NCBI RefSeq assembly: GCF_014203595.1
Contig: NZ_JACHJK010000003.1
Span: forward strand, 761,907-825,906
Direction of reading: 5' to 3'
DNA: 64,000 nt
Source of the DNA: Streptomyces echinatus
GTDB taxonomy: Bacteria; Actinomycetota; Actinomycetes; Streptomycetales; Streptomycetaceae
Shown piece after piece: positions 62,590-64,000 of the stretch. The notes beneath the pieces were generated by a model. That model was not told the origin of the DNA. It did not search any database and saw nothing but the letters and a program-made list of their open reading frames with translations. Numbering within the stretch: position 1 is the first letter of the stretch; each line of letters starts with the position of its first letter. Both the position numbers and the translations under genes were made by a program.

Positions 62590-63432
62590 TCAGGCCACAT
62601 GTTGAGCAGAGGCAGACTCAGACTCGGTGACGTCCTTGCACGTCACGCTCAGGTAGAGGACCAGGCCGAGGATGACAGCGAGGAACAGCACGCTGGTGAT
62701 CACAGTGCCCAGGCCCAGGCCCCCGTCGCCGGTGGGCTGGGAGAGGTAGTCACCGACGGAGGCGCCGAGGGGGCGGGTGAGGATGTAGGCGATCCAGAAG
62801 CTCCACACCGCGTCCAGGCCCAGCGCGAAGTGCGCGATGGCCACCGCGGCGATGGCCGCCGCGAACAGGGCGGCGGACAGCCAGTACCCCAGGTCCATGC
62901 GCTCGGAGACCAGGTCGCCGGCCGCGGTGCCCAGGGCGAAGGTGAACAGCACCGCGAGCCAGTAGAAGGACTCACGGCTGGTGGTGTCGATGCTGAGGAT
63001 GGACAGCGTCCGCTCACGCCGATACCAGACGACGAACATGATCGCGAGGAGGATCGCGAACACCGTCGTACTCGTCTCCAGCGGCACACCCATGTCGTCG
63101 GTGAGGTTGTCACTGATCAGGGTGCCGACGACGCTGATGAGGGCCACGGCGAGCCAGTACACGCCGGCCCGGTACGCGGTCGTACGGAACTGCACCACCA
63201 GCACCACGGCCAGCAGCGCACTCATCAGCACCGACACACCGGTCAGGCCCAGGCCGGCCTTCTCGTTCAGCAGATCGGCAGCGGTCTCACCGACCGTCGT
63301 GCACAGCACCTTGATGATCCAGAAGTAGAGGGTGACCTCGGGCACCTTGTTCCAGCGGAGCCGGTGCCGCGCCGGCACGGGAGGTATACCCCCCTCAGGG
63401 ACCGCGGACGTCTCAGACGTTTCGTATGTCAT
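62590..63432 (-). CDS. COG4705-family membrane protein (2)
   Basis: A 280-residue paralogue of the preceding gene: VPEVTLYFWIIKVLCTTVGETAADLLNE, GTAAGDLVSE and RPLGASVGDYLSQ share the repeat pattern with Gly/Asp pairs. ATG 63432 is taken because homology begins there; the frame is open upstream into a gene remnant. The shared 16-bp box ends 25 bp before the start, so the promoter must be very close. The two copies probably form a heteromer or respond to the same signal. Confidence 0.85.
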   Translation of the reverse strand: MTYETSETSAVPEGGIPPVPARHRLRWNKVPEVTLYFWIIKVLCTTVGETAADLLNEKAGLGLTGVSVLMSALLAVVLVVQFRTTAYRAGVYWLAVALISVVGTLISDNLTDDMGVPLETSTTVFAILLAIMFVVWYRRERTLSILSIDTTSRESFYWLAVLFTFALGTAAGDLVSERMDLGYWLSAALFAAAIAAVAIAHFALGLDAVWSFWIAYILTRPLGASVGDYLSQPTGDGGLGLGTVITSVLFLAVILGLVLYLSVTCKDVTESESASAQHVA

Positions 63433-64000
63433 GGCCCACGAGAGTGACACCGGAAACCTGAACACATCCTGACTGCTCGCGCGGCACCGCGCGCACCCCA
63501 CCTCCTGCACCAGCAGCATGGCCACCGTGAACAGCTGTGTACCTCCGCCGTACGCCCACCCCTTCCCACCGCTCCGGCCCCCGTGACGGAAGAAGGCCGC
63601 CTTGCCCATCCCGAGTACCGAGCAGGCGGCGATGCGGTGACCGGCGCCTGCGGCGAGCTGCCACCAGAAGCAGGCGCTTTCGGGATGGCCGGCGAGGTAG
63701 AGCATGCAGGCGAAGACCTGGGCGCCGTCGACGTCGAGGTCCTCCGCTGATGCTTCGTGCAGGGCGACGGTGTCCTCGTTTCCGATCTCCTGCGCTGAAC
63801 GCTGGACGTGGTCAGCGGCCTGGGGCTGCTTGAGTACCCAGCGGGCGATGACCGCGAGCTGGTGGCCGGCACAGGGGCCGGGGGGCATCTCGCGGTCGGC
63901 GGCAGTGCTGGCGCGGGTGCGCCGGCGGGGGGCGGGGCGGGCGGAGGCGGTGTATCCGGCCTCGCGGGCCAGGCGGCGCAGGCCGGCACCGACGTCGAAA
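63433..64000 (-). pseudogene. Gene remnant cut by the right edge
   Basis: Visible translation from the edge: FDVGAGLRRLAREAGY..., then CAGHQLAVIARWVLKQPQAADH and CMLYLAGHPESACFWWQLAAGAGHRIAA, a pattern I associate with a streptomycete family of unknown function that usually continues with AAYCLYLHH. Here the sequence turns into CSVLGMG and loses the family pattern, with no stop before the COG4705 start. It is most likely a gene whose 3' end was lost or frameshifted; its 5' end is outside the window. Confidence 0.45.
63457..63472. promoter_or_regulatory. Direct-repeat box upstream of COG4705 gene 2
   Basis: CCTGAACACATCCTGA, identical to 62555-62570. Minus strand reads TCAGGATGTGTTCAGG. Likely binding site of the response regulator at 59531-60193. 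Confidence 0.65.

Overview
This window is high-GC actinobacterial DNA, almost certainly the chromosome of a Streptomyces. Coding density is about 90% with strong third-position G/C. GTG and TTG starts, 4-bp ATGA/GTGA gene overlaps and GGAGG ribosome sites are common. Family content also fits: DUF574 methyltransferase, AfsR/SARP regulator, GH18 chitinase with DasR-like sites, Dyp peroxidase and WGR protein. I see no insertion sequence, prophage module or CRISPR array. The only stable RNA gene recognised is an initiator tRNA-Met at 31765-31841 on the minus strand.

Layout. 1-3.9 kb: FAD-linked oxidase of the alkyl-DHAP synthase type (cut by the left edge), TetR regulator and GlpD-type glycerol-3-phosphate dehydrogenase. 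4-8.8 kb: peptidase E, WGR/beta-propeller protein, ABM-domain membrane protein with a coupled collagen-like micro-ORF, and a TetR/SDR divergent pair. 9-10.7 kb: ABC-F ATPase whose leader carries a 7-residue upstream ORF and an intrinsic terminator. 10.8-13.7 kb: SDR behind two perfect palindromes, DUF4240 protein, DUF574 methyltransferase. 13.7-18.8 kb: nucleobase uptake and deamination cluster (NCS2 permease, amidohydrolase, TSUP exporter, LacI regulator) with a tandem palindromic operator. 19-23.8 kb: GCS2 ligase-like enzyme, secreted S41 protease, TROVE/Ro60 protein. 24.2-27.6 kb: MarR-controlled operon of truncated nitroreductase, MFS transporter, cupin and VOC protein. 27.6-31.6 kb: SDR and large AfsR-type SARP, with 11-bp-period GGTGAGC boxes on both sides of the unit. 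32-36.8 kb: HxlR/azoreductase pair, secreted chitinase, DMT transporter.

The most exciting locus is 36.9-38.1 kb. A 26-codon gene, too short for usual gene finding, encodes a peptide ending in AWYLWY and sits just upstream of an atypical cytochrome P450. This is the architecture of the atropopeptide RiPPs (tryptorubin A core AWYIWY). A carboxymuconolactone-decarboxylase-like protein, a secreted tripeptidyl-peptidase-like hydrolase and a serine hydrolase lie immediately upstream on the same strand.

42-64 kb: a cis-prenyltransferase translationally coupled to a DUF2236/MpaB-like oxygenase carrying three EF-hands; secreted SGNH hydrolase; small membrane protein; alpha/beta hydrolase and TetR; polysaccharide deacetylase; a complete sugar ABC importer apart from its ATPase; EfeO-EfeB without EfeU; secreted phosphoesterase. 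The last block is an envelope-lipid module: BlaI-type repressor, DedA, two PAP2 phosphatases, OmpR/histidine kinase pair and two COG4705 membrane proteins that share an identical 16-bp box upstream. A gene fragment is cut by the right edge.
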